A stretch of DNA of 42,526 bases from Oscillospiraceae bacterium (GTDB taxonomy: Bacteria; Bacillota; Clostridia; Oscillospirales; CAG-272): assembly GCA_015064805.1 (NCBI GenBank), contig SVRN01000016.1, positions 1 to 42,526 on the forward strand, given 5' to 3'. This document shows, piece by piece, positions 34,035-41,925 of this stretch (its first letter is position 1; every line of letters begins with the position of its first letter). The notes beneath the pieces are model-generated. The model was not told the DNA's origin. It was given only the letters and a program-made list of their open reading frames with translations, and did not search any database. The translations under genes were made by a program, and so were the position numbers.

Positions 34035-35345
34035 ATGGCTATCAGAACCCCCGAGATCGAGTGTATGCCTCGAGATCAAATCAAAAAGCTGCAGGACGAG
34101 CGCCTCGTCGCTCAGGTCAAGCGTATGTACGAGCGCGTCGAATGCTTCCGCAAGCGCATGGACGAAAAGGGCCTTACGCCCGAGGACATTCACGGCGTTG
34201 ACGACCTGCATCTGCTCCCCTTCTCCTACAAGAGCGATCTGCGCGATTATTATCCCTACGGACTGTTCGCCGAGCCGATGCAAAATATTGTCCGCGTTCA
34301 CGCCTCGTCGGGTACGACGGGCAAGAGAATTGTCGTCGGTTATACGCAAAACGACCTCGACCTTTGGGCCGAGTGCGTGGCTCGCATGATGAACGGCCTG
34401 GGGCTTGATGAAAAGGATTTCGTTCAGGTTTCCTACGGCTACGGCCTGTTCACGGGCGGTCTTGGTGCACACGGCGGCGCGGAGCGCATTGGCGCGACCG
34501 TCATCCCCACCTCCTCGGGCAACACCGCGCTTCAGATCCAGACCATGATCGATTTCGGCTCGACTGCTCTGTGCTGCACACCTTCCTACGCCATGTATCT
34601 GGGTGAGGAGGTTCAGCGAATGGGCGTCAAGGACCAGCTCAAGCTGAAGGTTGCCATTCTCGGCGCCGAGCCCTGGTCGGAGGATATGCGACTCAAGATC
34701 GAGGAGGCGCTGGGTGTCAAGGCTTACGATATTTACGGTTTGTCCGAAATCCTCGGCCCAGGCGTTTCGGGCGAGTGCGAGTGCCAGTGCGGCATGCACG
34801 TCTGGGAGGATCATTTCATTCCCGAGATCATCGATCCCGACACCTGTGAGGTACTGCCCATCGGTGCTACGGGCGAGCTCGTATTCACCACCATCACCAA
34901 GGAGGGCTTCCCCCTCATCCGTTACCGCACCCGCGACATCTGCACCCTGACCGACGAGCCCTGCGCCTGCGGCAGAACGCACATCCGTATGCGCAAGCCC
35001 AGCGGACGCACGGACGATATGCTCATCATCCGCGGCGTCAACGTCTTCCCCTCCCAGATCGAGGAGGTATTGCTCAAGGTTTACGGCGATGCCATCACCC
35101 CCAACTATCAGATCATCGTTGACCGCGTCAACAACAACGACACCTTCGACGTCAACGTCGAGATGAGCGAGGCCTTCTTCACCGACGACGTCAAGTCGAT
35201 CGAAAAGATGGAACGCACCATCACCGAGGGTCTGCGCTCCATGCTGGGCATCGGTGCCAAGGTGCATCTGGTCAACCCCAAGTCCATCGTCCGCTCCGAG
35301 GGCAAGGCCAAGCGCGTTATTGACAACCGCAAGGGCAAGATGTGA
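34035..35345 (+). CDS. paaK: Phenylacetate--CoA ligase
   Basis: A 436-residue adenylate-forming ligase converting phenylacetate (or a related arylacetate such as indoleacetate) to its CoA ester. The length and the motifs fit PaaK rather than general acyl-CoA ligases: SSGTTGK at 91-97, YGLSEILGPGVSGECECQ, YRTRDICTL and the C-terminal EGKAKRVIDNRKGK. The start is the ATG at 34035 after GAAAGGAA. Next to iorAB it may run in either direction: recapturing arylacetate, or, in reverse, releasing arylacetate and making ATP from the CoA ester. The sequence does not decide which. Confidence 0.95.
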   Translation: MAIRTPEIECMPRDQIKKLQDERLVAQVKRMYERVECFRKRMDEKGLTPEDIHGVDDLHLLPFSYKSDLRDYYPYGLFAEPMQNIVRVHASSGTTGKRIVVGYTQNDLDLWAECVARMMNGLGLDEKDFVQVSYGYGLFTGGLGAHGGAERIGATVIPTSSGNTALQIQTMIDFGSTALCCTPSYAMYLGEEVQRMGVKDQLKLKVAILGAEPWSEDMRLKIEEALGVKAYDIYGLSEILGPGVSGECECQCGMHVWEDHFIPEIIDPDTCEVLPIGATGELVFTTITKEGFPLIRYRTRDICTLTDEPCACGRTHIRMRKPSGRTDDMLIIRGVNVFPSQIEEVLLKVYGDAITPNYQIIVDRVNNNDTFDVNVEMSEAFFTDDVKSIEKMERTITEGLRSMLGIGAKVHLVNPKSIVRSEGKAKRVIDNRKGKM

Positions 35346-35366
35346 GATCGAAAGGAGATTACGATT

Positions 35367-35801
35367 ATGATGACTGTCAGACAGCTTTCCGTTTTTCTTG
35401 AAAATAAGCCCGGCCGCCTTTGTGCCGCTACTGATATTCTCGCAAAAGAAGGCATCAACCTCAGCGCTCTGACGCTGGCCGATACCTCCGAGTTCGGCAT
35501 TCTTCGCCTGATCGTCGACCAGCCCGACCGCGCCCGCGAGGTGCTGATGGAGGCGGGGATCGTCGTTCGCATCAGCGATGTTCTTGCCATCGCCATGGAC
35601 GACGCCCCCGGCGGTGCCGTCGGCATTCTGCATCTGCTCTCGGGTGCAGGCCTCAACATTGAATATATGTACGCCTGCGTAGGCAAGCAGAGCGGCAAGG
35701 CGCTCATGGTCGTCCGCACCGACGATATCGAGCTGGCCGAGGACATTCTGCACCGCGGCGGCTACGGTGACGTCAATCCCGCAGACGTTTACAGACTGTA
35801 A
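35367..35801 (+). CDS. Double ACT-domain protein
   Basis: A 144-residue protein made of two ACT-like halves (MTVRQLSVFLENKPGRL at the start, and a second from about residue 70 with AVGILHLLSGAGLNIEYMY). Stand-alone ACT proteins bind amino acids or related small molecules. Members of this kind are often encoded beside phenylacetate-CoA ligases, as here, 21 bp after paaK. It probably senses an aromatic amino acid or arylacetate and modulates a neighbouring enzyme; this is inference. The adjacent ATGs at 35367 and 35370 follow GAAAGGAG. Confidence 0.9.
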   Translation: MMTVRQLSVFLENKPGRLCAATDILAKEGINLSALTLADTSEFGILRLIVDQPDRAREVLMEAGIVVRISDVLAIAMDDAPGGAVGILHLLSGAGLNIEYMYACVGKQSGKALMVVRTDDIELAEDILHRGGYGDVNPADVYRL

Positions 35802-35813
35802 GGAGCGAGTATC

Positions 35814-37004
35814 ATGGACTATACCATTTCCAACCGCATGAGCACGCTGCGCGGCTCTGCCATTCGTGAGATCTTCAAATACGCCGCCGATCCTGCCGTC
35901 ATCTCGCTGGCAGGCGGCAATCCCAACCCCGAGCTGTTCCCGAACGAGGCGCTGTCCGATATCGCGGCAGAAATTTTGCGCGAGCAGCCCGTGACTGCGT
36001 TGCAGTACGGCATCACCGAGGGCTATACTCCCTTGCGTGAGGCAATACGCGAACGACTTGCCCGCGTGGAAAATATCGGCAGTGAAAATGACGATCTGAT
36101 CGTCGTATCGGGCGGTCAGCAAGGCATTGAGCTGGCGACCAAGTGTCTGGTCAACGAGGGCGATACCGTCATCGTCGAGCTCCCCAGCTTCATCGGCGCG
36201 ACCAACGCCTTCCGCTCCTACGGCACTCACTTGGTGGGCGTTCCCGTCGAGCAGGACGGCATGGATCTCGACGCGCTCGAGAGGGCGCTGGCCGAGAACG
36301 ACAACGTTCGCTTCATCTATACCATCCCGACCTTCCAGAACCCTATGGGCGTGACCATGAGCCTTGAAAAGCGCAAAAAGCTTTATGAGATCGCCAAGAA
36401 GAACGGCGTTCTCATTCTGGAGGATAACCCCTATGGCGAGCTGACCTTCAACGGCGTCAAGACGCCCACCATCAAGTCGATGGACACCGAAGGCATCGTG
36501 ATGTACAGCGGCTCGTTCTCCAAGATCCTCGCCCCCGGTCTGCGTCTTGGCTTTATGTGCGCTCCCCGCCCCATCATTCAGAAGATGGTCATTGCCAAGC
36601 AGGTCTCGGACGTTCACACCCCCATGCTGCCCCAGCTGCTGGCCACCGAGTATATGAAGCGCTACGATCTTGACGCGCTCATTCTCAAAATGCGTGAGAA
36701 CTACGCTCACAAATGCAAGACCATGCTGGACGCGATGGAGCAGTACTTCCCCGCTGACGTGACCTACACCCGCCCCGGTGGCGGTCTGTTTATCTGGTGC
36801 GACCTCGGCCACGGCCTTGATACCTTTGCCCTGTCCAAAAAAGCGATCGAGCAAAAGGTCGTCTACGTCCCCGGCAACACCTTTATGGTCGATATGGATC
36901 AGCCGACCTCAACGCTGCGACTGAACTATTCCACCATGTCGGACGAAAAGATCGTCGAGGGCATCCGCCGCCTTGGCATCGTCTTCGGTGAGGCACTGAA
37001 ATAA
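35814..37004 (+). CDS. PLP-dependent aminotransferase (aromatic/2-aminoadipate type)
   Basis: A 396-residue fold-type I aminotransferase of the class I/MocR-like, LysN/Kat group. The PLP Schiff-base lysine is K237 in SGSFSKILAPGLRLGF, D204 is in ILEDNPYGEL, and GGNPNPELFP forms the substrate entrance. As last gene of the operon, 12 bp after the ACT protein, it most likely transaminates an aromatic amino acid to the arylpyruvate consumed by IorAB. Specificity for Trp, Phe or Tyr cannot be read from the sequence. The ribosome binding site is AAGGAG. Confidence 0.93.
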   Translation: MDYTISNRMSTLRGSAIREIFKYAADPAVISLAGGNPNPELFPNEALSDIAAEILREQPVTALQYGITEGYTPLREAIRERLARVENIGSENDDLIVVSGGQQGIELATKCLVNEGDTVIVELPSFIGATNAFRSYGTHLVGVPVEQDGMDLDALERALAENDNVRFIYTIPTFQNPMGVTMSLEKRKKLYEIAKKNGVLILEDNPYGELTFNGVKTPTIKSMDTEGIVMYSGSFSKILAPGLRLGFMCAPRPIIQKMVIAKQVSDVHTPMLPQLLATEYMKRYDLDALILKMRENYAHKCKTMLDAMEQYFPADVTYTRPGGGLFIWCDLGHGLDTFALSKKAIEQKVVYVPGNTFMVDMDQPTSTLRLNYSTMSDEKIVEGIRRLGIVFGEALK

Positions 37005-37012
37005 TCAATATC

Positions 37013-37041
37013 AAAGAGGAGTCTGTCGGCTCCTCTTTTTC
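37013..37041 (+). terminator. Terminator of the aromatic 2-oxoacid operon
   Basis: AAAGAGGAG (37013-37021) pairs with CTCCTCTTT (37030-37038), followed by further T, immediately after the aminotransferase gene. Confidence 0.9.
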
Positions 37042-37063
37042 TTATTCCCTTCGCCAAATTCCC

Positions 37064-37093
37064 TTGACAGGTACGACAAGTATAGTGTATAAT
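37064..37093 (+). promoter_or_regulatory. Promoter of the beta-helix lipoprotein gene
   Basis: TTGACA (37064-37069) and TATAAT (37088-37093) are both perfect and 18 bp apart, about 35 bp before the GTG start. Confidence 0.88.
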
Positions 37094-37128
37094 GAAATCA
37101 ACAACTCCCGCCCGAAAGGAGATCCACC

Positions 37129-40100
37129 GTGAAGAAATTGAATTTTTCCCGACTACTCCCCGCTCTGTTGGCATTGCTGACGGTTTTTCTGCTGTGCTGT
37201 GGCTGTACGCCCGACGCACCGCCCGACACGCCGCCCGATGATCCCAACGACCAAGAACAGGAGGACACCCCCATGCTTGAGCTGATCAAAGACGGTGTGA
37301 CGAGCTATGCCGTCATCCGCCCCGAGGACTGTGACGCCGCCGTCAAGTCGGCCGCCTCCTCGCTCCTGCGTGCCCTCAAAACCATCAGCGGCATCAAGGA
37401 CATCGATATTAAAACAGACTACGAAGCCCCCGCCGATTACGAAATTCTGATCGGCAGCACCACACGCCCCGAGTCAGGCGAGGTCGCCTCGCGTCTCGGT
37501 GAGGACGACTATCGCATTGAGATCGTTGGAAGCAAGCTGGTCGTCGTCGGCAAATCCGACGCTGCGCTGTCGGCAGGCGTGCGCGCGCTTTTGCGCGAGG
37601 CGCTTGGCTTTATTTCCGTTTACAGCTATACCCCGAGCGAGACGGTCACTCTGCGCTCGGATCTTTGCCTGACGGGCGTACTTCCCACGGGCAACACCGC
37701 CGCCGATCCGCGCAATGAAAGCGACGTTCTCATTTATACCGCCAACGTCATGGACTTTGGCGCGGCCGCAGACGGCGCGACCGACGATACCAAGGCCTTC
37801 CAGGCCGCCATCGACCACGTCTACCGTCAGGGCGGTGGCACCGTTTACGCCCCCGCGGGTCATTATCTCATCAAGGGCTCGCTGACCGTCAAGCGCTCGG
37901 TCTATCTCGCGGGTGAGTGGACCAACCCCGACGAAGCACCCGAAAAAATCAAGGACGGCACCATTCTGCTTGCCACGGGCAACAGAAGCAAGGCAAACGG
38001 CACGCCGCTTTTGACCATCGGAGCTAGTTCGGGTGTACTTGGGCTGACGGTCTACTACCCCGAGCAAAGCCTTAGCAAGCCCGCCGAATACCCCGCTGCC
38101 ATTTTGATCAAGGATAACCTCGCAGGCGACGGCACCCAGCACGCCTCGTCCGTTCAATGCGTGACCATCGTCAACGCGTATCGCGGCATCGCGGCCGACC
38201 AGGGCTGTCAGCTTCCCCGCATCGACAGCGTTTATATTACTGCGTTGGACTACGGCTTCAAGATCAACAAATGCTACGACTGCGCCCGCATCACCTCGAT
38301 GCACATCGGCCCTGACTATTGGGCGGCCTTCACGGGCGAAAACCGAGCAACCATCGCCTCCCAAATGCAAAAGAATGCCACCGGTATCATTCTCATGCGT
38401 ACCGACGGACAGATGATGTATGATATTTCCGTGGATTCCTGCCGGACGGGCCTGTTACTCGAACGCAATCCCGACGACAACGGCGAAACAGCGGGCTATA
38501 CCAATATCGCCAAGTTGGATATCACGGAATGCTTTACCGGCATCAAGCATCAATACAACAGCGCCTCTATCTCGATGGCGACCGTTTCGAGTTCTCTTGA
38601 AGGTGCGCTCGGCGTTTTCGTCCAAGGCACTGCCAATGAGAGCACACTCCGCCTGTATGACTGCGAGTTCCGCATCCCCACCGACTGCTGTGTGTATATG
38701 GGTGAAGGAGAGGGAACACTGGCCGTCCAGAACAGCATCTTCACGGGATGCAAAGGTGAGGCCGTTTCGTGTCAGGCAGGCATTCTCATTCTCACCAATA
38801 ATATTTTCACCGATTGCACTCGCTCTTATTACGTCAGCGACGCCGCCAGAGCCGCCGCCATCACCAATAATAAGCTTTCGGGTGAATGCGTCAACGAGCT
38901 TGACGAAAAGTACGGCGTCGTTCAGACTGATTCCGTCTCTTCCCTGCCCGAAACTCCCGACTTTACGTTGGACATCCCTAACCCCCCCGTCATCGCGGCA
39001 GGCGCTCAGGTCTTCAACGTCCGTGACTACGGTGCGAAGGGCGACGGCAAAGAGGACGACACGCTCGCCTTTGAAAAGGCCATCAACGCGGCAGAAAAGA
39101 ACGGCGGCATCGTCTACGTTCCCGCAGGATATTACAACATCACCGACCGCCTGGTTATCCCCACGGGCGTTGAGCTGCGCGGCGTTCACGAGAGCATGCA
39201 CGTCACCACGGGTGAGGGCTCGGTCATCTACGTCACCGCGGGACAGGGCGATGCCGACGGAGACGCCTTCATCACCATGGAAAAGGGCTCGGGCTTGCGC
39301 GGACTCACCTTCTGGTATCCCGAGCAGGCGTGGAACAGCATCAAGGCTTATCCCTACACCGTCCGCGTCATGGGTCAGAATTGCGTGCTGCGCGACCTCT
39401 GCTTCGGTAACACCTATCAGGCCATCGACATGGCAAGCGCTGACTGCGGCGGTCACTACGTTGACAACATCACGGGCTGTGTCCTCTCGCGCGGCATCGC
39501 GCTGGACGGCAGCTCGAGCGCGGGTATCATCATGAACACCCACTTCAATATCACCTTCTACGCCTCCGTCTGGGGCACCAAGCTGACCGACGCCAGCGGC
39601 GCGTTCGGCTCGGGAGAGATGGCAGTGGCGCTGTTCAATCACATGAACGCCAACCTGACCGCGTATTCGTTCGGCGAGACGGCCGAGGAGCAGCTGCTGT
39701 TCATCTTCAACTACCGCGCCCGCTACGGCATGGATTTCACGGGCGGCTTTGACGGTAAGGTCATCGGCAGCGGCGTCGACGGCTCGCTGTGCGGCATCCG
39801 CATCAAGGGCTCGTATGAAAACGAACTGCTCTTGCTCAATTTTATGGACGACATCGTCCCGGGTGCTACGCCCGAGGGCAACCTCGCCATTTACGTTGAC
39901 GTGGACGACGAGTCCACCGTCCGCTTCGTCGCAAGCAGTGCGTCCAGCTACAACTACGTACCGAGCGATCTGGTCGTTTTGAAAAACGGCAATCTGATCC
40001 TGGACGGCTTTGACGCGCGCGTTACGCCCTCCTCGGGACACGGCGCCATCAGCATTCAGGGCGGCAGTGCCGAGGTCAGCGGCATCGTCTTCCAGCACGT

Positions 40101-40275
40101 AGGTCCCTTGGACGCGGGCGGCCGGTTCACTCAGCAAGGTAACACGGCACAGACGATCGACGTCAAGGTCAACAAGGGCGCATATCTTGATCTTTATTCC
40201 GCCATAGGACGCGCCTTCCTGCGCGATCATATTCAGGGCGGTACGGGCGAATACGCCTTTGCCATCACCGACTAA
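37129..40275 (+). CDS. Surface lipoprotein with two pectate-lyase-like beta-helix domains
   Basis: The start is GTG at 37129 with AAAGGAG at 37115-37121. The 1048-residue protein is lipidated at Cys 26 (LLCCGC), has a Pro/Asp-rich spacer, then at about 48-175 a domain resembling the N-terminal alpha/beta domain of GH20-type hydrolases (DYEILIGSTTRPES). Two right-handed beta-helix domains of the pectate_lyase_3 type follow, each opening with the same signature: VMDFGAAADGATDD near 207 and VRDYGAKGDGKEDD near 628. Such domains bind or cut polysaccharides, or act as phage-type depolymerases. No catalytic residues are certain. The gene is monocistronic; the tandem arrangement suggests an internal duplication. 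Confidence 0.88.
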   Translation: MKKLNFSRLLPALLALLTVFLLCCGCTPDAPPDTPPDDPNDQEQEDTPMLELIKDGVTSYAVIRPEDCDAAVKSAASSLLRALKTISGIKDIDIKTDYEAPADYEILIGSTTRPESGEVASRLGEDDYRIEIVGSKLVVVGKSDAALSAGVRALLREALGFISVYSYTPSETVTLRSDLCLTGVLPTGNTAADPRNESDVLIYTANVMDFGAAADGATDDTKAFQAAIDHVYRQGGGTVYAPAGHYLIKGSLTVKRSVYLAGEWTNPDEAPEKIKDGTILLATGNRSKANGTPLLTIGASSGVLGLTVYYPEQSLSKPAEYPAAILIKDNLAGDGTQHASSVQCVTIVNAYRGIAADQGCQLPRIDSVYITALDYGFKINKCYDCARITSMHIGPDYWAAFTGENRATIASQMQKNATGIILMRTDGQMMYDISVDSCRTGLLLERNPDDNGETAGYTNIAKLDITECFTGIKHQYNSASISMATVSSSLEGALGVFVQGTANESTLRLYDCEFRIPTDCCVYMGEGEGTLAVQNSIFTGCKGEAVSCQAGILILTNNIFTDCTRSYYVSDAARAAAITNNKLSGECVNELDEKYGVVQTDSVSSLPETPDFTLDIPNPPVIAAGAQVFNVRDYGAKGDGKEDDTLAFEKAINAAEKNGGIVYVPAGYYNITDRLVIPTGVELRGVHESMHVTTGEGSVIYVTAGQGDADGDAFITMEKGSGLRGLTFWYPEQAWNSIKAYPYTVRVMGQNCVLRDLCFGNTYQAIDMASADCGGHYVDNITGCVLSRGIALDGSSSAGIIMNTHFNITFYASVWGTKLTDASGAFGSGEMAVALFNHMNANLTAYSFGETAEEQLLFIFNYRARYGMDFTGGFDGKVIGSGVDGSLCGIRIKGSYENELLLLNFMDDIVPGATPEGNLAIYVDVDDESTVRFVASSASSYNYVPSDLVVLKNGNLILDGFDARVTPSSGHGAISIQGGSAEVSGIVFQHVGPLDAGGRFTQQGNTAQTIDVKVNKGAYLDLYSAIGRAFLRDHIQGGTGEYAFAITD

Positions 40276-40291
40276 ACCAATTGAATATCTG

Positions 40292-40322
40292 CAGCGCCGC
40301 GGCTTCCGCGGCGCTGTTTTTT
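40292..40322 (+). terminator. Terminator of the beta-helix lipoprotein gene
   Basis: CAGCGCCGCGG (40292-40302) and CCGCGGCGCTG (40306-40316) form a perfect 11-bp stem followed by six T. Confidence 0.93.
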
Positions 40323-40383
40323 CTTGATTTTCCACCTGCTTGAAAAAAGGTCGAAAAAATTTTATTTTTTTTAAAAAAAGGTA

Positions 40384-40411
40384 TTGACATTTGAGAAAAA
40401 AGTGGTATAAT
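40384..40411 (+). promoter_or_regulatory. Promoter of tRNA-Leu
   Basis: TTGACA (40384-40389) and TATAAT (40406-40411) are perfect and 16 bp apart, ending 34 bp before the mature tRNA. Confidence 0.88.
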
Positions 40412-40445
40412 AGTCACGTTGCGAAACCGCAGCGCAACACCGGAT

Positions 40446-40532
40446 GCGGGCTTGGCGGAATTGGCAGACGCGTAAGATTCAGGTTCTTATGATCGCAAGG
40501 TTGTGGAGGTTCAAGTCCTCTAGCCCGCACCA
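40446..40532 (+). tRNA. tRNA-Leu, anticodon CAG
   Basis: The acceptor stem GCGGGCT pairs fully with AGCCCGC, with discriminator A and encoded CCA at 40530-40532. The anticodon stem TAAGA/TCTTA encloses the loop TTCAGGT, giving anticodon CAG (codon CUG). The long variable arm (TGATCGCAAGGTTGT) is that of a class II tRNA, and the T arm carries TTCAAGT. At 87 nt all parts are complete. Confidence 0.97.
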
Positions 40533-40534
40533 AC

Positions 40535-40573
40535 AAAAAAGGAACTTTTGTCTATCAAAAGTTCCTTTTTTGT
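40535..40573 (+). terminator. Terminator of tRNA-Leu
   Basis: AAAAAAGGAACTTTTG and CAAAAGTTCCTTTTTT form a perfect stem around TCTAT, two bases after the CCA end. Confidence 0.9.
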
Positions 40574-40577
40574 TTAT

Positions 40578-40760
40578 CCAAGCCGCAGGCTTGGCATATC
40601 ATCACCGCGCGAAGCGTGGTGTATATCATCAAGGGCGCATTGCGCCCTTGTATCTCATCACGCGCCAGCGTGCATCTTGCCTGCGGATTGATGATATACC
40701 GCAACAAGTTGCGGATGATATACAATGCTTCGCATTGGTGATATACACGCCTTCGGCGTG
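40578..40760. repeat. Array of seven small hairpins with a linker that reverses orientation
   Basis: Seven different short palindromes lie at 40578-40594, 40604-40620, 40631-40649, 40659-40672, 40699-40714, 40723-40737 and 40746-40760. Their stem sequences differ, but the linkers are nearly the same: ATATCATC after hairpins 1 and 2 (GTATCTCAT after 3), then its reverse complement GATGATAT before hairpin 5 and the shortened ATGATATA and GTGATATA before 6 and 7. The unit is about 23-28 bp. The whole array is therefore a large inverted arrangement of linkers around a centre near 40675-40688. It is not CRISPR, because the conserved part is only about 9 nt and the variable parts are palindromes. 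No coding frame in it is supported. Confidence 0.75.
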
Positions 40761-40787
40761 ATTGGGATGCGAGATTGCGGAAAGCTC

Positions 40788-40816
40788 TTGAATTACCTTG
40801 CAAAATATGATATAAT
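40788..40816 (+). promoter_or_regulatory. Promoter of the four-helix-bundle gene pair
   Basis: TTGAAT (40788-40793) and TATAAT (40811-40816) are 17 bp apart. Transcription would start near 40823, directly at the ribosome binding site. Confidence 0.65.
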
Positions 40817-40838
40817 ATTTTTTGAAGGGAGTGATTGT

Positions 40839-41186
40839 ATGGCTAAAAATTGCTTGTTGATTTACTCAGAGCAACTCGCAACTGATATAGAATTACTTTG
40901 TCATAATATAAAAGCCCCCTCCAACACTCTTTTCCAAATCCGCAAAAGTTCAAGTAGTGTGTACGCAAATATACGCGAGGCTAATTACGGACAGAGTAAA
41001 GCGGATATGCTTTCAAAATTTGAAATCGCGCTCAAAGAATGTAGCGAAACCGAAGGTTGGTTACAGTTGTTATTCAACACAAACGGCATTGATGAAGAAA
41101 CCTATAAAAATTATAGAAATCTTTGCGGTCGTATCAGACGAATGTTGATTGCGAGTTGTAAAACCTTGAAGGAGAGCATAAAGTGA
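40839..41186 (+). CDS. Four-helix-bundle protein (23S rRNA intervening-sequence protein family)
   Basis: A 115-residue, entirely helical protein. The pattern SEQLATDIELLCHN, then QIRKSSSSVYANIREANYG and FEIALKECSETEGWLQLL, matches the four-helix-bundle family first seen in 23S rRNA intervening sequences and also as the Avd protein of diversity-generating retroelements. Neither a 23S gene nor a reverse transcriptase is present here. The start at 40839 follows GAAGGGAG. It overlaps the next gene by 4 bp (GTGA), so the two are translationally coupled. Base composition is much AT-richer than the surrounding genes, suggesting transfer. Its role outside rRNA is unknown. Confidence 0.9.
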   Translation: MAKNCLLIYSEQLATDIELLCHNIKAPSNTLFQIRKSSSSVYANIREANYGQSKADMLSKFEIALKECSETEGWLQLLFNTNGIDEETYKNYRNLCGRIRRMLIASCKTLKESIK

Positions 41187-41695
41187 AAAAAGAGTTACGG
41201 AATAAAGTTTTAGAAAAAGTCGGTGATGAACTAAATTGTAAAGGCTTTCTTTTGGTGGATTCTTCAAGTAAGTGGATGATTTTCCATAGAAAGAGCGATT
41301 CCTACATTGAAATTGTTCAGATCGCTCAAGATAAATACGAAACATTTTTCAGCGTTTCGGTGTCTATTGCTTTTCTTGATGTCCCAAGTGAAATAACGAA
41401 TATCAATTATGTATTTTTCAATGAATTTAATGATGGCGACTTCAAAAAAATCAGCACTGATGATTGCCGTGAAAAATTTTACTTAAAAGGAAATTTTGGA
41501 GAGGCTTTCCATTACGGCGATGTTTATTTGGCGTTGGGGCGAGGAATTGTTGGCGTAAATCCCGATTCCAAGAAGCCAATCGGCATCAGACTTAAAAAAT
41601 TCAATTCTGAAACATATGACAAATTATGTGACCTTATTATACAAAGGCTAAAAAAAGCATATCGCTGGTTGGATAAAAAGAAACAGGGCATCTAA
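41183..41695 (+). CDS. AT-rich gene of unknown function, coupled to the four-helix-bundle gene
   Basis: The start is GTG at 41183 with GAAGGAG at 41168-41174. The 170-residue soluble protein looks alpha/beta, with strands such as SKWMIFHRKSDSYIEIVQIA and TFFSVSVSIAFLDVP and a helical C-terminus (LIIQRLKKAYRWLDKKK). The layout recalls DUF4304-type proteins, but I cannot confirm this. Together with the preceding gene it forms a two-gene cassette of foreign composition lying between an intact and a decayed tRNA-Leu end. A terminator follows at 41759-41802. Confidence 0.75.
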   Translation: MKKELRNKVLEKVGDELNCKGFLLVDSSSKWMIFHRKSDSYIEIVQIAQDKYETFFSVSVSIAFLDVPSEITNINYVFFNEFNDGDFKKISTDDCREKFYLKGNFGEAFHYGDVYLALGRGIVGVNPDSKKPIGIRLKKFNSETYDKLCDLIIQRLKKAYRWLDKKKQGI

Positions 41696-41758
41696 TAATT
41701 TGGACACCTTTTGTTCGTTTTTCCCTCGTTTAGACACCTTTTATCACGTTTATGGCAG

Positions 41759-41802
41759 AAAAGAACAAGTCGACCAAAAGGTCGGCTTGTTCTTTTTTTC
41801 GT
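41759..41802 (+). terminator. Terminator of the two-gene cassette
   Basis: AAGAACAAGTCGACC and GGTCGGCTTGTTCTT pair around AAAA with one G-U pair, followed by seven T in total. Confidence 0.9.
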
Positions 41803-41840
41803 TCGATTTTGATTACGCCGAATCTCGTAATCCGTAAGGA

Positions 41841-41868
41841 TTGTTCGTTTTTCGCTGTGATATATAAT
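41841..41868 (+). promoter_or_regulatory. Possible relic promoter of the decayed tRNA
   Basis: TTGTTC (41841-41846) and TATAAT (41863-41868) are 16 bp apart, directly in front of the tRNA-like remnant, the same spacing as the intact tRNA-Leu promoter. Confidence 0.45.
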
Positions 41869-41870
41869 CC

Positions 41871-41925
41871 GGTGCTGCTGTCTTTATGCGCAAAACTGGG
41901 TTTCTAAGTCCTCTGGCCAGCACCA
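41871..41925 (+). pseudogene. Decayed tRNA-Leu (3' half retained)
   Basis: From 41881 the sequence follows the intact tRNA-Leu from the 3' side of its anticodon stem to CCA. AAGTCCTCTgGCCaGCACCAA (41906-41926) matches 40513-40533 in 19 of 21 bases, and the preceding TCTTTATGCGCAAAACTG aligns with the variable arm. The D arm and anticodon are missing. GGTGCTG at 41871-41877 can pair with CAGCACC at 41918-41924. It is either a tRNA gene with an internal deletion or the second attachment site left by an integration event. Confidence 0.65.

Noticed and set aside
40578-40760. CRISPR array
   Set aside because: The constant part is only about 9 nt, the variable parts are palindromes of 14-19 bp, orientation flips midway, and no cas gene is present.
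40444-40803. Open frames of 105 and 82 codons across tRNA-Leu and the hairpin array
   Set aside because: They run through the tRNA and its terminator and through palindromic repeats, without start signals.
40839-41186. A 23S rRNA intervening sequence
   Set aside because: The four-helix-bundle family suggests it, but no rRNA sequence flanks the gene.
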